Assembly (NCBI RefSeq): GCF_037975245.1
Contig: NC_092582.1
Span: forward strand, 22,282,577-22,346,576
Origin: Apostichopus japonicus
Lineage: Eukaryota > Echinodermata > Holothuroidea > Aspidochirotida > Stichopodidae
Reading direction: 5' to 3'
DNA: 64,000 nucleotides
Below are positions 41,189 to 55,000 of this stretch, piece after piece. How positions within the stretch are numbered: the first letter of the stretch is position 1; each line of letters starts with the position of its first letter. The position numbers and the translations under genes were made by a program. The notes beneath the pieces were generated by a model. It ran no database searches, was not told where the DNA came from, and saw only the letters and a list, made by a program, of their open reading frames with translations.

Positions 41189-41404
41189 TACTTTCGAAAG
41201 GTTGAAACTGTTGAAATAACGTATAAAACGTTCAAAGCTGGAGTAATCTAAACGTACATTGACTTACAAAATGCAGCCCTTGACATTTCGATAGATTACT
41301 AGTCTTGACCTAAACTGCCCGTTTTGGTTTTATTGGTTTCTCTGTCTTTATCATAGCATTTATGATACATAATGATGGTAATAGGAAATGCATGATTTAC
41401 ACAC

Positions 41405-41427
41405 ATACATATATGTATATATATATA

Positions 41428-41480
<53 letters not shown>
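41405..41480. repeat. TA dinucleotide microsatellite
   Basis: A near-perfect (TA)n run of about 75 bp, with a second run of about 20 bp at 41,514-41,533. Confidence 0.97.
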
Positions 41481-41485
<5 letters not shown>

Positions 41486-43066
41486 TTAGAATTGAAATTG
41501 TAGTGAGTTGGAAATATATATATATATATATATGTTGGTTTTTGCCAGATAAATCCTTTGTTACTTCATAAAACTGGATCACAGTAACAGGTCTGTGCTG
41601 TTAAACATAGCACATGGCTTTCATTGTCACATCTTTCATGTTTACAACCTTTTTGGCCACAAAAAAAGAAAAAGGTGTTTCATTTGTTAACCTAGCTGGA
41701 CTCTGAATTCATTATCAAAATGCAACTTCTTTTCTGGGGGTAATTTTTTTATAAAGATAAAGAAAACCCTTTCCAACTCATTTGCCATGTTTGATGCATT
41801 TCTCTTCTGTAATCAGGTAACATCCATTCAAATGTGAAGATTCCCCCTTTTTTTATCTTTTACAAAAGCAAATCTTTATGAAGCAACAAGCTATGTAATT
41901 TCATCCGACAGATGGAGAAATTATACACAATTTTTTGAGATTCTTGAGAATTTGAGATTTTTGAGAATTTCGAACGTTGCAAAACATATTCCTTTCAATC
42001 GTTGATAACAGAACTAACGATTTTGAGCAAATGGAACATGTCAAATAAAAAATGGAAAAATAGAAATGAGACTTCAAATGTAGACACAGACCGTTTCTTT
42101 TTTACAAATATATTTTTAAGTTAATACCTTATCTTTAACATCACCCTGCCAACACAAAGTTCATTAAAAATATGACATTTATTAATAATCTGACAAAAAT
42201 TGAGGCTGCTATGTGTTTTTACAACACATCAAGAAGGAAAGTCGTTCTTAAGAAATAAGACTTAAGACAATGAGAAATAAAGTGGAATTGATCATACACA
42301 AGTCTTGATATATGCTACATTTTCTTCTAAAACAGAGGAACAAAAGCTCAAACACTTCTCGACCAAACGGGCATTGTGACCTGCCAAAGAGATTGCCGTC
42401 TTTGGTCCACCAAAATACACAATGGTGGCATAATGCATCAGAAATGAGTTACATAATCAACTAACAGGCACCTCCACCCCCCCCCCCAACCCCCATCACC
42501 ACGAGTATCTCCCTCTGGTTTGATGAACAATTCACATGGACATCAAGATAGCATTAAAACAGGACTTTTTATCACAGCATTGTTTATACACTTCTTCGTA
42601 TAACCCTCATAACTGCATTACAGGACGACATTAAACAGAATTTTGGTATTGATATGTTGAAGGCCAAGAGAGGAAGAAAGAAAGAAAATATGAGTGGGTG
42701 CTAGTAATCTTTCTATAGCAACTGCTCTGTTAAAAAATGTTCCGTTTTAAATGATACTAAATCTATGCAATGCTCCTTTAAGGCTTAGTTCATGATGACG
42801 TTGGTTTCTCAGTGCAGGCCTAGATGTTAGTTAATGTTAATCCATTGGTAATTAAATGCTTATAACACAATTCCCCAAAATGCTTTTGTAACTTTTGCAC
42901 TTATGAACAACAGAGCACCCTTGGGATGACACTTTGTCCTAGACAAAATTTGAAATGTATTGTATTAAAACATGTTTAATAGTTAAAGACCATCGAAGTA
43001 TAATCCAGTTTTGTGTTGCAGAACTGCTCTAATGGTCTGCCTGTTTAGTCGAACCGACTTAATCGA

Positions 43067-43067
<1 letters not shown>

Positions 43068-43135
<68 letters not shown>

Positions 43136-43140
43136 TATAA
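43068..43140. repeat. TA dinucleotide microsatellite
   Basis: Long (TA)n run interrupted once near its right end. Confidence 0.97.
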
Positions 43141-43579
43141 AGATGAATATATATAGATATATATAGGCATGTCTCTCCTTTCACCTTTGCAAATAAATAC
43201 ATCGTTTTAGACAGGTGGATAGCTGAATACCCAAATGTACAGTTAAAAACTCCAAATTTACTGAAGGAGTCAAGATGTAGAACATATCCAACTGTTGGTA
43301 AACAGTGAAGAACTAACAAGGACAGTTGAATGTCACACCACCATTCCCCCTCCCCTGGTACCCTCCCCCACTCCACCCCCAACTCACCCTCCCCATTATC
43401 CTCACCCTTCTACTAAGACATGCAATTATAAATGAAAACAATCACAACCGTTCAGGCAAATAATAAACGCTTCCTTTCAAACGAAGATCGACTAAATTAC
43501 CGAAATTAGTCGGCCACTATAACAGAAACCTAGCAAGTTTGATCGGTGGTCGTACTCACATATTTATCGTTCTTCAGTT

Positions 43580-43585
43580 TTTATT
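43580..43585 (-). terminator. Candidate polyadenylation signal of ABCF1
   Basis: The minus strand reads AATAAA here, about 420 nt after the ABCF1 stop codon. Confidence 0.35.
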
Positions 43586-43665
43586 TATCTGTCGTTAATG
43601 ACAATCTGCTCCATTCGATCGGCAGAACGTAAAGTCCTGTCTCATCTGATGTCTTTCAATCAGAC

Positions 43666-43687
43666 TGTCGGCTGAAAGCAGCCGACA
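43666..43687 (-). promoter_or_regulatory. Perfect 9-bp stem-loop in the presumed ABCF1 3' UTR
   Basis: TGTCGGCTG and CAGCCGACA form a perfect inverted repeat around a 4-nt loop (CTTT in the ABCF1 transcript). It lies about 320 nt after the stop codon. It resembles a structured RNA element, but I know of no named family with this sequence. Confidence 0.45.
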
Positions 43688-44007
43688 CATGGGGACTTAA
43701 AATTGTTAAAATCTGGGATTAGGGGCTATGGTACCGGTATTTCTCACAGGCCACGGACGCCCTCTCAACTGAGCAGACCCGAGAGAAGAACAAACTTTGT
43801 TTGGAACTCCATTCCTAGTATGGTTTCTTCTTTCGAAATAACGACTTCACGATCAACATCCTCTCTGCGACGGGAGATGGAATGACAGTTAGACTGAACT
43901 AGATCTCCTCCAAGCCCAGTAACCTGTAGGCAGGCTTCGGTTATTCAATCTGGTGGTACTAGCTTAAACCTTCCCTAGACCCCCCTGAATCTAGACATCA
44001 ATTTACA

Positions 44008-47000
44008 TCAAGCCGCTTTCTCTATTTCTCCCAACTCCTCCAGCAATTCTCGTTTGTAGTCGTCAAAGTCTCCGTCTATCTCGTTGATGGTCTGGTCCTC
44101 CACGACCCAGAGCTGGCACTCTGTCTCCGTGATGAGTCTGGCGTCGTGACTGACAATGATCACACCTGGAAAAGAAAACAGAAATACCACCACTTATCAC
44201 CATCTATAGCAAACTGTACCTCCCAAGGACCTCTCAAGGACCTGAATAATATTCATGAGAAATAGCAGTAAAACTGAAAGATGTTTCCCTTGCTCGGAAG
44301 ATTCTATTTTGACAACAAAAAACAACAGTAATATCCTTTTAATGTCAACTACTTTCTACCTTACCGCCCCCTCCCAACACCCCCCCATTCCAATTCCCCA
44401 TCATTTTCTTCCCACTAATGTAGTAATATGGACATTTCTGTCCTCTTCCATCTATTACAAGTTTTCGAACAACATCAGGGCAAAATGACAATTTATTTAA
44501 CGGTCTATAAATCAAACATTAGAAAAGAAAAGAAAAAATAGGAAAATAATATCATAACACATGGAAATGTCTGAATTAAGTATTTTTTATTTTGGTTCAT
44601 GCAAATCCTTCGCTGTTCATTATCATATTAAGCACATCATTAATACAAAACGTAAATATGATATGTAGATATAAAACAAATTAGAAAACAGTTAGAAATT
44701 TATTGACTAGCATGTCTTTTTGCTCTTCCAACTGACCATATCAGCCATAAGTAATCACTGGTAATAGTTCAAACTAATATTGTACTGGGAAGTCTTTCCT
44801 CCCCCCCCCCCCCAAAACCCCCTTTATTGCATCTTCTCTCTTCCTTTCCCTTTGCAGTTTCGGTAGTTAAAGAAAAAGACATCTTTTCAAGTTTGACTTT
44901 CCTAGAGCTAATCGTTCACTCACCTCCTTTAAAGGTGTTGATAGCCTCTGCCAGAGCGTCGATGGATTCGATATCCAAATTGTTCGTCGGTTCATCCTGA
45001 AGGAGAAAATGTCAGAGCATAAAGGTCACAGGATCAACCTTTTCAATTCCGTGAAAGGTTTCTTTTTTGTAATGGTGGTTTGGGGGGGGGGTAGGGAATC
45101 TTTTGAGGCCAATTTAGAAAATTGCCTTGGACTTTCATTGACATGGCAGTGCACATATACAAATTTTCAGTTTTCAAAAGAGCACCAAAAGACAATTTTT
45201 GAAATGGGAACCGATGCATTTTTTGGTGCCAAAATGACTTCTCACCATATTTCTCCCATTTGTTTGATTTAAATTATAATCCCAGACGGAGAGAGAGAGC
45301 GAGAGATATAAGTGCTCGAAATCTATCACACAGACTAAAACATTGTTTTTCTACCTTTTCCACCAGCAAAAATTGCTGGCATTTTGGCCAACTTTTTGAG
45401 CCCTGACTTAATTCAATATTTCAGTTGAATGATATTTTAATGATCATTTTGAGGGCAATCTGCAGAACCCATATTAAAGGGGCACGACAGTTGTTGCCAT
45501 GGGTAACAAGTGATTTCTAAAGGACAGTACGCCTAGTGGTAGGGAGCCCGACCATGCCGTCAGTTCCTTGGAGCCTGGTTTTAGTTACGCTGAATTTAAT
45601 TAATTTGAAAGATTATATTGTGAAATGATCAGTGAAGCAAAACTTGGTCTTTACAAACACTTTCCTTCCTTTGGTTTTCCTTTAAATTTGAAAAATGATT
45701 ATAAAATGTTGCAAACTAATCTAGTTGTGTAGACAGAGTTTTGCTTTATGTCCTTTAAGGTTTGGACAAAGCCTTAGTTTTCCTTTAATCTTTGACATGA
45801 TTCTACAAACAATGGAAAACTAATCAAACTATATTGTGGGTTTTCACTTTATAATTTACAAAAGTTCCGGTCAATGAAAAACTAAGACCGTTTGATGCGA
45901 CATAACAAATTGTTGTGCAACGTACACTTTCCACGAAAAGGTCATTTCACAAAGTTATAATCTCAGCTACTAGAAGAATTATGAAGACATGTGTTTGAGC
46001 AGCACATGCCATTGCTCACTTCTATATAATAACTGTTACATCTCAGACTTTCATGAAAAAAACACGAAAAAAAAAAAACAATTTTACAATCATTCATAAT
46101 TTCAAAATCATAAACATTCATAACTAGGCATAAGCCTACATCTATCCTTAAAATGACCATAAAACTTCTTTCAGCCCTACATCCCCGGTGCTGGTTCTCA
46201 CCAATATAACAACATCGGGTTCCATAAGTGATAGTTCAGCGAGTGCTACGCGGGCTTTCTGTCCTCCAGATAAATTCCTGTTCAGGATGGTATGGGCGTG
46301 GCTGGAGAGACCAAACTGGCCCAGTGTTTTCCTCGTTTCTTGATACTGGAGGTTGAACAACCTCTGCAAATCAAAATTTAAATGATTTAAAATTGAAAAC
46401 TTATTCGGGTCACATCAGCAGTCGGCTTCTAAGAATAGGTATAGATTACAGCACGTAGGCAGTATTGACTAGATGTTGGATATTAATTTCGGTGAAGCCA
46501 CTTCCCTTCCAAAAATGGACGCAAAATGCCAGTTTTCTGCGTCCCGTCAGCAACTCTCTCAATCCTACTGAGGTACAACTCAAAACTAGTAACATGTTCT
46601 TTTAAGACTTTGTTGCCAGATTAAGTTAATCAGGGAGTTAAGTAATGAAACCTTGCACTCCTAAAGGTATTGTCACTTTGAGGTTTTCCATCTTAGTGTT
46701 AATCACATGCAGAAAGCAGAATAGGAATAAAATTTTTTGCTATTCAACTCATTCTCTAAATTGATGCTTGACCAGTCCAGCTAATGAGCCACATTTAGTA
46801 TATAACAGCATCAAAAATTGAAAAAATTTGACTACTAAAAACAGACAATTTAACACATCAATCAGGAGTAACATTGTGTACTTGCCTGAAAATTCAAATG
46901 GCATCCACAGACAACCTGCCTTGCTAAAAGTCAGTTCTAGTATATTAACCAGCCATATAAAAATCAACACTTTTTGGTTTTTGGTTTCTTCTTTATTTTA

Positions 47001-50000
47001 GCCTCAAGCCATCCTTCAAATGTCTGCAGATATTAACATATTAGAAATTAAATGTAAAAGGGCATAAAACATATAGTCATATTTACCCTCAGGTAGTCGA
47101 TAGGTGTTTCGTCTAAGTTGAGTTGCTCTCCAGAATGTTGGGAGAAGAAACCAATTCGTAATCTATGATTTTTCCTGCATTCACCTTGGAGCTGATGACA
47201 AAACAAGACTTGCTATTAATTTTTTTAAATTTCCTAGAAAGTAAGAATGATAGTCATATCTGTCATCTTTCAATGATTTAAAACAAAAGAAAAGCCAAAA
47301 TAGTTATTTGATAACTATGAACACATTTTAATTCTTTCAGTGAACTCACATGACCATAAGTACAGAGGTTCCCTTCTGCTGAAAACTAGCTGCATCAAAT
47401 CTTGTTACCATAAATACAGACCATAATTGTGCTATAAAACAGTCTTATCATATGCAGCCATCTTATTATAACCGATACCTGGAACATTTAGCAGCAGACT
47501 TAATCAATTCGAATAATGTTGCCAAAGCTACAGTAGTCGGGTCAATATAGGATTTTACCTCAAAAAAATTGCAACAAAAGGTTTTTTTGCTTTAAGTCGC
47601 TCTATAGGTTACTGACATCTCCAGAAAAAAAGTCTCCCAAAATCGGACCCCGGGAAAGGGGTTAATTTGCATAATTCCAAAATGGCGGACCCCAAAGGCT
47701 TCAATGTACCGAAAACCTCCTTATACTTCAATTTTCGCATATGAAATGTATTACCAACCTATAGGAACATGATGCCAGAATACCAAATAAGCACATTTTC
47801 AATGTTATATGACGTCACCATAGCGTAGGGATGACGTATGTGACCCAAAATTAACATATATCAGCCGATTAGGTTGAAATTAACACATAATTTTCAAACG
47901 AAACCAGGCAGATGTAATACATAGAAGGGAACCTACTCGAATTGACATGTTCATGAAGTAGAAACGACATCGAATTACGTCAGCAACCAATTGATGCTCA
48001 TTTTCAAGTAGCTATACCAAGGGCGCAACCACGTATAAAAGGTACGGGGGTCCCAGTCAGATTGTGTTGGAGGCGCTCAATCCCCCGATAAGTTTTCGTT
48101 TCTCTGCCAGAAGTTGAGGTTCCACATGAGGTTTGGGCGTGAGCCTCCAAGTGGTTGTGCCCTTGGGCTATACACGTAACATTTCAGATGACATTAGGAT
48201 GTTGTGGAGGAATGACATAAACATTAGGACCAGCATTCTGAGGATATGACAATTAACCTAGTGCAACAGGGTCACATATACCTATGTATTCTACACGTCA
48301 ACGTCATCATCGGATTCAATGTCTGGTCCCAGTGTCTGGTTAAAGGGGTTCTCACAGAAATCCACTTGGCATGGTCCACATGCTGCTGTGCAGGGTAATC
48401 CATACCCTCGTCAAGTACACCGCCTCGTTGTACACGCCGTTTGACAGTTACAATGTACAACCTTGAGTAAGCAGTCAGGGGCAGGCGACTTGTCACACAT
48501 TACAGGCTTGAATAGAATGTTCTCAAGCTTCCAGCCCCAGTCCGTTGCATGGAAGTCTTTCTCCTGGCCGCACCAAGCTCTGATTTGATAGTAACACCTC
48601 AATGAGTGGAATTTCGTCGCTGACGCAGTTGGGGGTAGCAGTTCTGGAGTAACAAAACTTGTCACCAGAAGCAACCTTCTTCCTCAAAACCTTATGTCTC
48701 AGCTTGGCTAGATCCTCTGTTGCTTTTCCACCAAAGAGTAACGCCATTGCTTCCACATTGTTCAATAGTGTCAGATGTTTCTCCGACACTCTCAAAACGA
48801 ACTGCACACGAAACTAGGTCTTTGTCCCCCTCGACAATCTTCTGGAACAACGACTTTTCCCCCACACCAAATAGCATGGATGAACAGCAAGTGAGAGCAC
48901 ATGGTTTGACCCAGCAGAAGTTTGAGCTCATTAATGTTACAAACTCGAACTTGGTGCCTGGATTTGTCGTTAGACCGGAAGAACAAAGTTTTGTTTTCTG
49001 GGTTCATATAGAACAAGAGAAGAACCAACAAGTCGAGTAGTTGTTCCAGTTTCGGAAGCTGCAATGGCGGCATGAACTATGTCACAGTCCGCATCTGCCT
49101 GACAGTTGACTACATGACATCCTTTCTCTCGAAGCCTATTGCTTATCATGTTGATTAGTGCCTGTTTGTTACTTCCCCTTGAGAGAAACTCATCCTTTGT
49201 CCCACGGAACACTGCTCCAGGGGTTACGCTCACCAGTGGGTGCTGCCTGTGTTGCCGTCTCTCGTGAGTGCTGTCTTTGGTAGATGGTGTCTCTTGGTAC
49301 CCATCAAAGACAACAGTTGCAGTGCCATAGTTTCTAAGGGTGAAATCTGCATAACAGTTGGCGATGGTGTCATATGTAGTGCCTTTATCCCAGGGAACTC
49401 GATGCATCAGTGAACCGCCATCTAATACATAACTCTCAGTCTTTGGGATATCACTGGTTATCGCTGTCTCTGACTGCCAATTAGTTAACTCCTCAATAGC
49501 TCTCGCCAACTGTGCTTTATCTGGCTTCCGGAATACACCATTTGCTTCAAAAAGCGAAGGGGGGGGGGAAGGAGTCACTTCGAACTCCAGAACATCTCCC
49601 AAGGATAGGTCTCCAGCTTCTGCGACAAGTTTTGTTACTCCAGAACGGCTACCCCCGACTGCGTCAGCGACGAAGTTCCACTCATTGAGGTGTTACTATC
49701 AAATCAGAGCTTGGTGCGGCCAGGAGAAAGACTTCCATGCAACGGACTGGGGCTGGAAGCTTGAGAACAATCTATTCAAGCCTGTAATGTGTGACAAGTC
49801 GCCTGCCCCTGACTGCTTACTCAAGGTTGCACATTGTAACTGTCAAACGGCGTGTACAACGAGGCGGTGTACTTGACGAGGGTATGGATTACCCTGCACA
49901 GCAGCATGTGGACCATGCCAAGTGGATTTCTGTGAGAACCGATTTAACCAGACACTGGGACCAGACATTGAATCCGATGATGACGTTGACGTGTAGAATA

Positions 50001-51925
50001 CATAGGTATATGTGACCCTGTTGCACTAGGTTAATTGTCATATCCTCAGAATGCTGGTCCTAATGTTTATGTCATTCCTCCACAACATCCTAATGTCATC
50101 TGAAATGTTACGTGTATAGCCCAAGGGCACAACCACTTGGAGGCTCACGCCCAAACCTCATGTGGAACCTCAACTTCTGGCAGAGAAACGAAAACTTATC
50201 GGGGGATTGAGCGCCTCCAACACAATCTGACTGGGGCCCCCGTACCTTTTATACGTGGTTGCGCCCTTGGTATAGCTACTTGAAAATGAGCATCAATTGG
50301 TTGCTGACGTAATTCGATGTCGTTTCTACTTCATGAACATGTCAATTCGAGTAGGTTCCCTTCTATGTATTACATCTGCCTAGTTTCGTTTGAAAATTAT
50401 GTGTTAATTTCAACCTAATCGGCTGATATATGTTAATTTTGGGTCACATACGTCATCCCTACCCTATGGTGACGTCATATAACATTGAAAATATGCTTAT
50501 TTGGTATTCTGGCATCATGTTCCTATAGGTTGGTAATACATTTCATATGCGAAAATTGAAGTATAAGGAGGTTTTCGGTACATTGAAGCCTTTGGGGTCT
50601 GCCATTTTGGAATTATGCAAATTAACCCCTTTCCCGGGGTCCGATTTTGGGAGACTTTTTTTCTGGAGATGTCAGTAACCTATAGAGCGACTTAAAGCAA
50701 AAAAACCTTTTGTTGCAATTTTTTTGAGGTTGAGGCCATTTTCCCCATATATTGACCCGACTACAGGCAGTTTATACTTTTATCAATAGAGTCATGTTGC
50801 CATGACTACAGAATAAGTTTTCACACCCATACTTGTGAACCTAGATTTATTAAACCAGCTTTCATATTCAGCCTGAACAGCGATTTGAATTAAAGATAAT
50901 TTCACCTTACAATAGAATAGTGTGTCTAGGAATCAAATACCCTCATTATTATTGTGAAATTCAGCTTAAAGGAATAATAAGGCAATAACCTCAAAACTTT
51001 CTAATACTTGATTTTTAAGTGCACTGCTTCCTGTATGACTGATCGTGCTTGCTTTTGAAAATCAGCTCAAAAGGCCTCACCACAATGCACAGTGAGCCGC
51101 CATTGATTACATAATGCGCTTACAATTTCATATTGATGACATAAGGGAGGAATAATAAATAATATAAATTGTCTTTGATCCCTGCCTTAGTTATTCCTTT
51201 AAAATGAGAAATATTTGTAAGGGCAAATGTACATCCAATGCACACCTGTTCAACTGAAACTGTTAGAGCATTCATTCAAAGTATTAGATCCGATCTAAGT
51301 CATACAAACCACAAGATCAAACTTACAGGTGTAATCTCCCCAGTCAGCAGCTTCAATAGGGTACTCTTGCCAACACCATTGGGCCCAACAATAGCCACTG
51401 AGAAGAATAGAGAATGACGGTATGAACAATAGGTCATTGTTTTCAATCACATGAACAATAGTTTATTGTTTCCAATCACATGATTAGATCTGAGCATGTT
51501 CAAAACAGTATTTATATACTCAAAAAGAAAGCATTGGAAATTCTCTTCTGAAGAAGGAGGAGAAATTTGGAGCATGTTTAGGCGATATCTCGCAAAGCCA
51601 AAGGTCCTTTTGTAAGGTACCAAACTTGGAGGGGGGGGGGGGAACGGGTGGACTCGGTGAATATTCTCTTGAACATTAGTTTCTCATTGTTTTATCGAGA
51701 TTCAGCGACGCTATGAACCATCCGAGTTGCAAAACTGCCACATGCAAAGCTAAGTAGATCAAATGGTTTCCCTCTTACCTCTGGAAGTCATGTCGATACC
51801 AAATTCCAAATTCTTGAAGAGATGCTCCCCTTTCTTGTACCGAAAATCAACAGCTGAAAGAAAGTATGATATAAATACCAAGCATGTTAATATTATCCAA
51901 TAGTTTGAATATGACAATATATTAT

Positions 51926-52022
<97 letters not shown>

Positions 52023-55000
52023 ATATACAACCCTGATAATTAAAAAACTCATACTGTTATCATAGAAAAGGCAGCCTTTCCATTCAATGCCGTAAACTAT
52101 TCCTCAAAACTAAAAGAAAACTAGGAAGGATTGAAACCCAACCGCCACTCACCCACCCCCACCCCCCCCCCCCCTCGGTGCACCCTAACCCTGATACTGT
52201 GTTTCTCCTAATTGTGTGAGTAATCCATGAACTCAATAATATCCTGATTTGCATTCATTACATTTCAGATGCTGTGATATTAATCAGCCCAGACTCACAA
52301 ATGCAGGCCTGCCTAAGATAGCTGGGGCTAGTACTCCTTAAATGTACCCAAAAAGCAGGATTCATCAAAAGCCAAATCTCCTGCCCATTCCCCTGCCCCA
52401 CCAGCCCCCTCACATTGCACCCATAAAGTCTACCAGAATCCAATCCCTGTTTGGTCCATGACTGTGATTTTATAACCACCGATCTGATAATGATTAAATG
52501 TGCGTTCTCTACAGCTTAGAGGCCGTGAGATCATTATTCAATCCATGACAGACTCACAATGCAGGCCTAGTATCGGGGGGCTTAGAGGTGGTGGCTCGGG
52601 GAACTTGAAGCTGACGACATAATCCCTGGGTTTCTTCAGTAATTCGACGGGACCATCGTCGTCCTCATGGGCGGGGTCGCCCTTCTTCCTGTTGGTCTTG
52701 TCGGACTTCTTCTGTTTATCTGTTTTCATCACTTTGTCCTGTATTGATGCAAAGATGAAGAGACGTACTACTCCTGACCAATGTTGAATAATGCATGTGT
52801 GAGAATGTGAAGAATTTTAAAAACCCTGAAGGTGCGAAAAGTGAGTTTGGGTTTTGCCATCAATCAAGCCCTTCGATCAGAGTACTCCGCCACTTACATT
52901 ACATTTTCTTGAATAATTGAAGCAGTATATGAAAATTGAAACTATGGCTCCTAAGCCTAATGTAACACATGGAAAGTCTCAGCAGGGATGTGTGTGTGAT
53001 TATGCGACATCCCTTAAAGATACATGAATAATCAGAACCAAGTTCATGAATAGTCCAAGAGTTGGCCCTTAAACAAGCTTCTAAATAGCTCTTAAACGAA
53101 ATTCATGAGGGAGATGACGAATGTCGGAAATTAGATCATCAACAAACTTAATATTGACACAAAATACTCTGTGATTTATTTTTTGTATAGTCAAACAACA
53201 TAGTTTGTGAATAGTAAATCAACATACTCTGTGAATTGTCTGTGAATACCGAAAGAACATAGTTTGTGGACAGCGAACAAATTTCGCTCGTGAATGGGAT
53301 TCATGAAGATATTTAATTTCGGAGCTACAGGAAAAGTGATCAACATATTTTCAGTCGACAATGTTTCAAAAAAACCTGGCCAGAGCTATGGGCAAATTCA
53401 TCAGAATAGTCATGAATATTCAGGACTGGTAGTCACAACTAATCACATTCCATGCAAGCTCATGAATATTCAACAGGCTAAATGAGTAGTGATTTTACTT
53501 ACAGCAGCTCCAGACATGAATATTCAGCATTGGGTTCAACATGCTAAAGAGTAGTGATTACTTACAGCAGCTCTATACATGAATATTCAGCATTGGGTAG
53601 TCACAAATAATCACATTCCATGCAAGCTCATGAATATTCAACAGGCTAAATGAGTAGTGATTTTACTTACAGCAGCTTTAGATGACTTCCCTCTTGATTT
53701 CAGTTCTTTGATTTTCTTTTCCTGGAATCAAATCAAAATTTCAGTCAAAAATTAATAATTCCTTTCTCTCACGATAAAGTCCTACAATTGTTATCAAGAA
53801 AGGGAAATTGTCTACAACAGCGTGGACAACTTTAGTAGTGAGCTATCTTGTAAATGGCTATCGTTTAATTGTAATTCTACAGAAAGTTAACGTTTGGCTT
53901 GTAAATTAAGCTCCACATTTAGTCTTTGACAATCAGTACTGATTTAGATGGACTCTTACAGTGAGAGGTTACAACTCAAATTTGGAAACCTTTCAATTTA
54001 GAAAGTCATTTCAGATGGGAAAACCGTAGATTGCTCTTGGATGAAAAACCCACCTTACTATGACCCGACTTGGGAATCGAACCCCGAATCTCCTGATTGC
54101 TAAGCCTCATTGGTGCAAATGCCACCGCCTTTATCCATTCCACAGCACCGGTTAAATGAGCTCAAATGAGTTACAGACAATATCCTTTTTTTATATTTCA
54201 ATTACAACTTAGTACATTTAAGAGAATTTGAGCATGAAAAATGTAGGGAGATTTCTTCTTTCTTTTAAATAAAAAACACAAACATTTGAGCTGATTTAAG
54301 TAAGTTTTCACCAAAAGAGGGATCACTTGGAGACCTACTTTGATCTGATTTTCCTTATTATGAAGAACAAATTAAGAGACTTGTTAATATACTTAACGGC
54401 TGGCTTACTCTCCGTTGCTATGATAATGTAAAGCTATTTCCAAAAAAGTGGAAAAGTTGGAACACCATTCTGTAACTAGGTACCTCCTAGTGTATATTAA
54501 AGAATACTCAATTTCCATTCTTCTCTTTTCACCCTTATCCGCAGCTATACCCTCTCATTCCCTTCCTTGGGATGTGGGGGGGGGGTGGGAGGCTGGGGTA
54601 GGGCCTGTAACTTACCTGTTTTTCGTATTCTTTAATCTGCTCTTTCCGTTTCTGGACAAACATGTTCTTAAATGCATCTATGGTGGAAAAAATAATACAA
54701 GTAAGGCAATATCAGTTATTCTGAAAATTCATTCCAAAACTTGAATTTATTTGTTACAGAAACTTGAGCTGTACTGTACGTTCATACTTTACATTCATAC
54801 TTCCGCAACTTTGATTCGCAGTTAGAATCACATATAGTACAGAAATGTATTAGGTCAAATAAATATAGGTTAATAGCTTCCCAAATATGCTTGAAACATG
54901 TTTAAATATAGAAATGAAACCAGATATTTGTAAATGGACACAGAAAACTTGACCATTTTAAATATATCTAAACGAATAGCCCACACACACAGTGGGGGGC

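Larger units (their letters stand above)
41194..44007. other. Intergenic region between the convergent orphan gene and ABCF1
   Basis: Contains two TA microsatellites, at about 41,405-41,480 and 43,068-43,140, and a 9-bp C run near 42,477. The right part (about 43,580-44,007) is probably the ABCF1 3' untranslated region. Open frames at 41,362-41,582 and 43,059-43,382 are produced by the TA repeats. No gene was recognised. Confidence 0.65.
47533..50765. mobile_element. 3.2-kb foldback DNA transposon copy with ~1.15-kb inverted arms
   Basis: The left arm, about 47,533-48,673, and the right arm, about 49,614-50,765, are inverted copies that I judge about 97-98% alike from spot comparison. A central loop of about 940 bp is single copy. 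The ends are TAGTCGGGTCAATATA and its complement, with CAG on both outer sides as a possible 3-bp target duplication. The arms include the C-terminal part of a transposon-type gene and its 3' flank, so the element looks like a copy whose 5' part was replaced by an inverted copy of its 3' part. It sits in the ABCF1 intron between the exons at 51,327 and 47,191. Confidence 0.88.

Noticed and set aside
41362-41582. Tyr/Ile-rich open frames on both strands
   Set aside because: Translation of the TA microsatellite; the same holds for 43,059-43,382 and 51,759-52,052 outside the true ABCF1 exon.
43666-43687. Histone mRNA 3' stem-loop
   Set aside because: Stem length, loop and flanking sequence differ from the histone consensus, and the gene is ABCF1.
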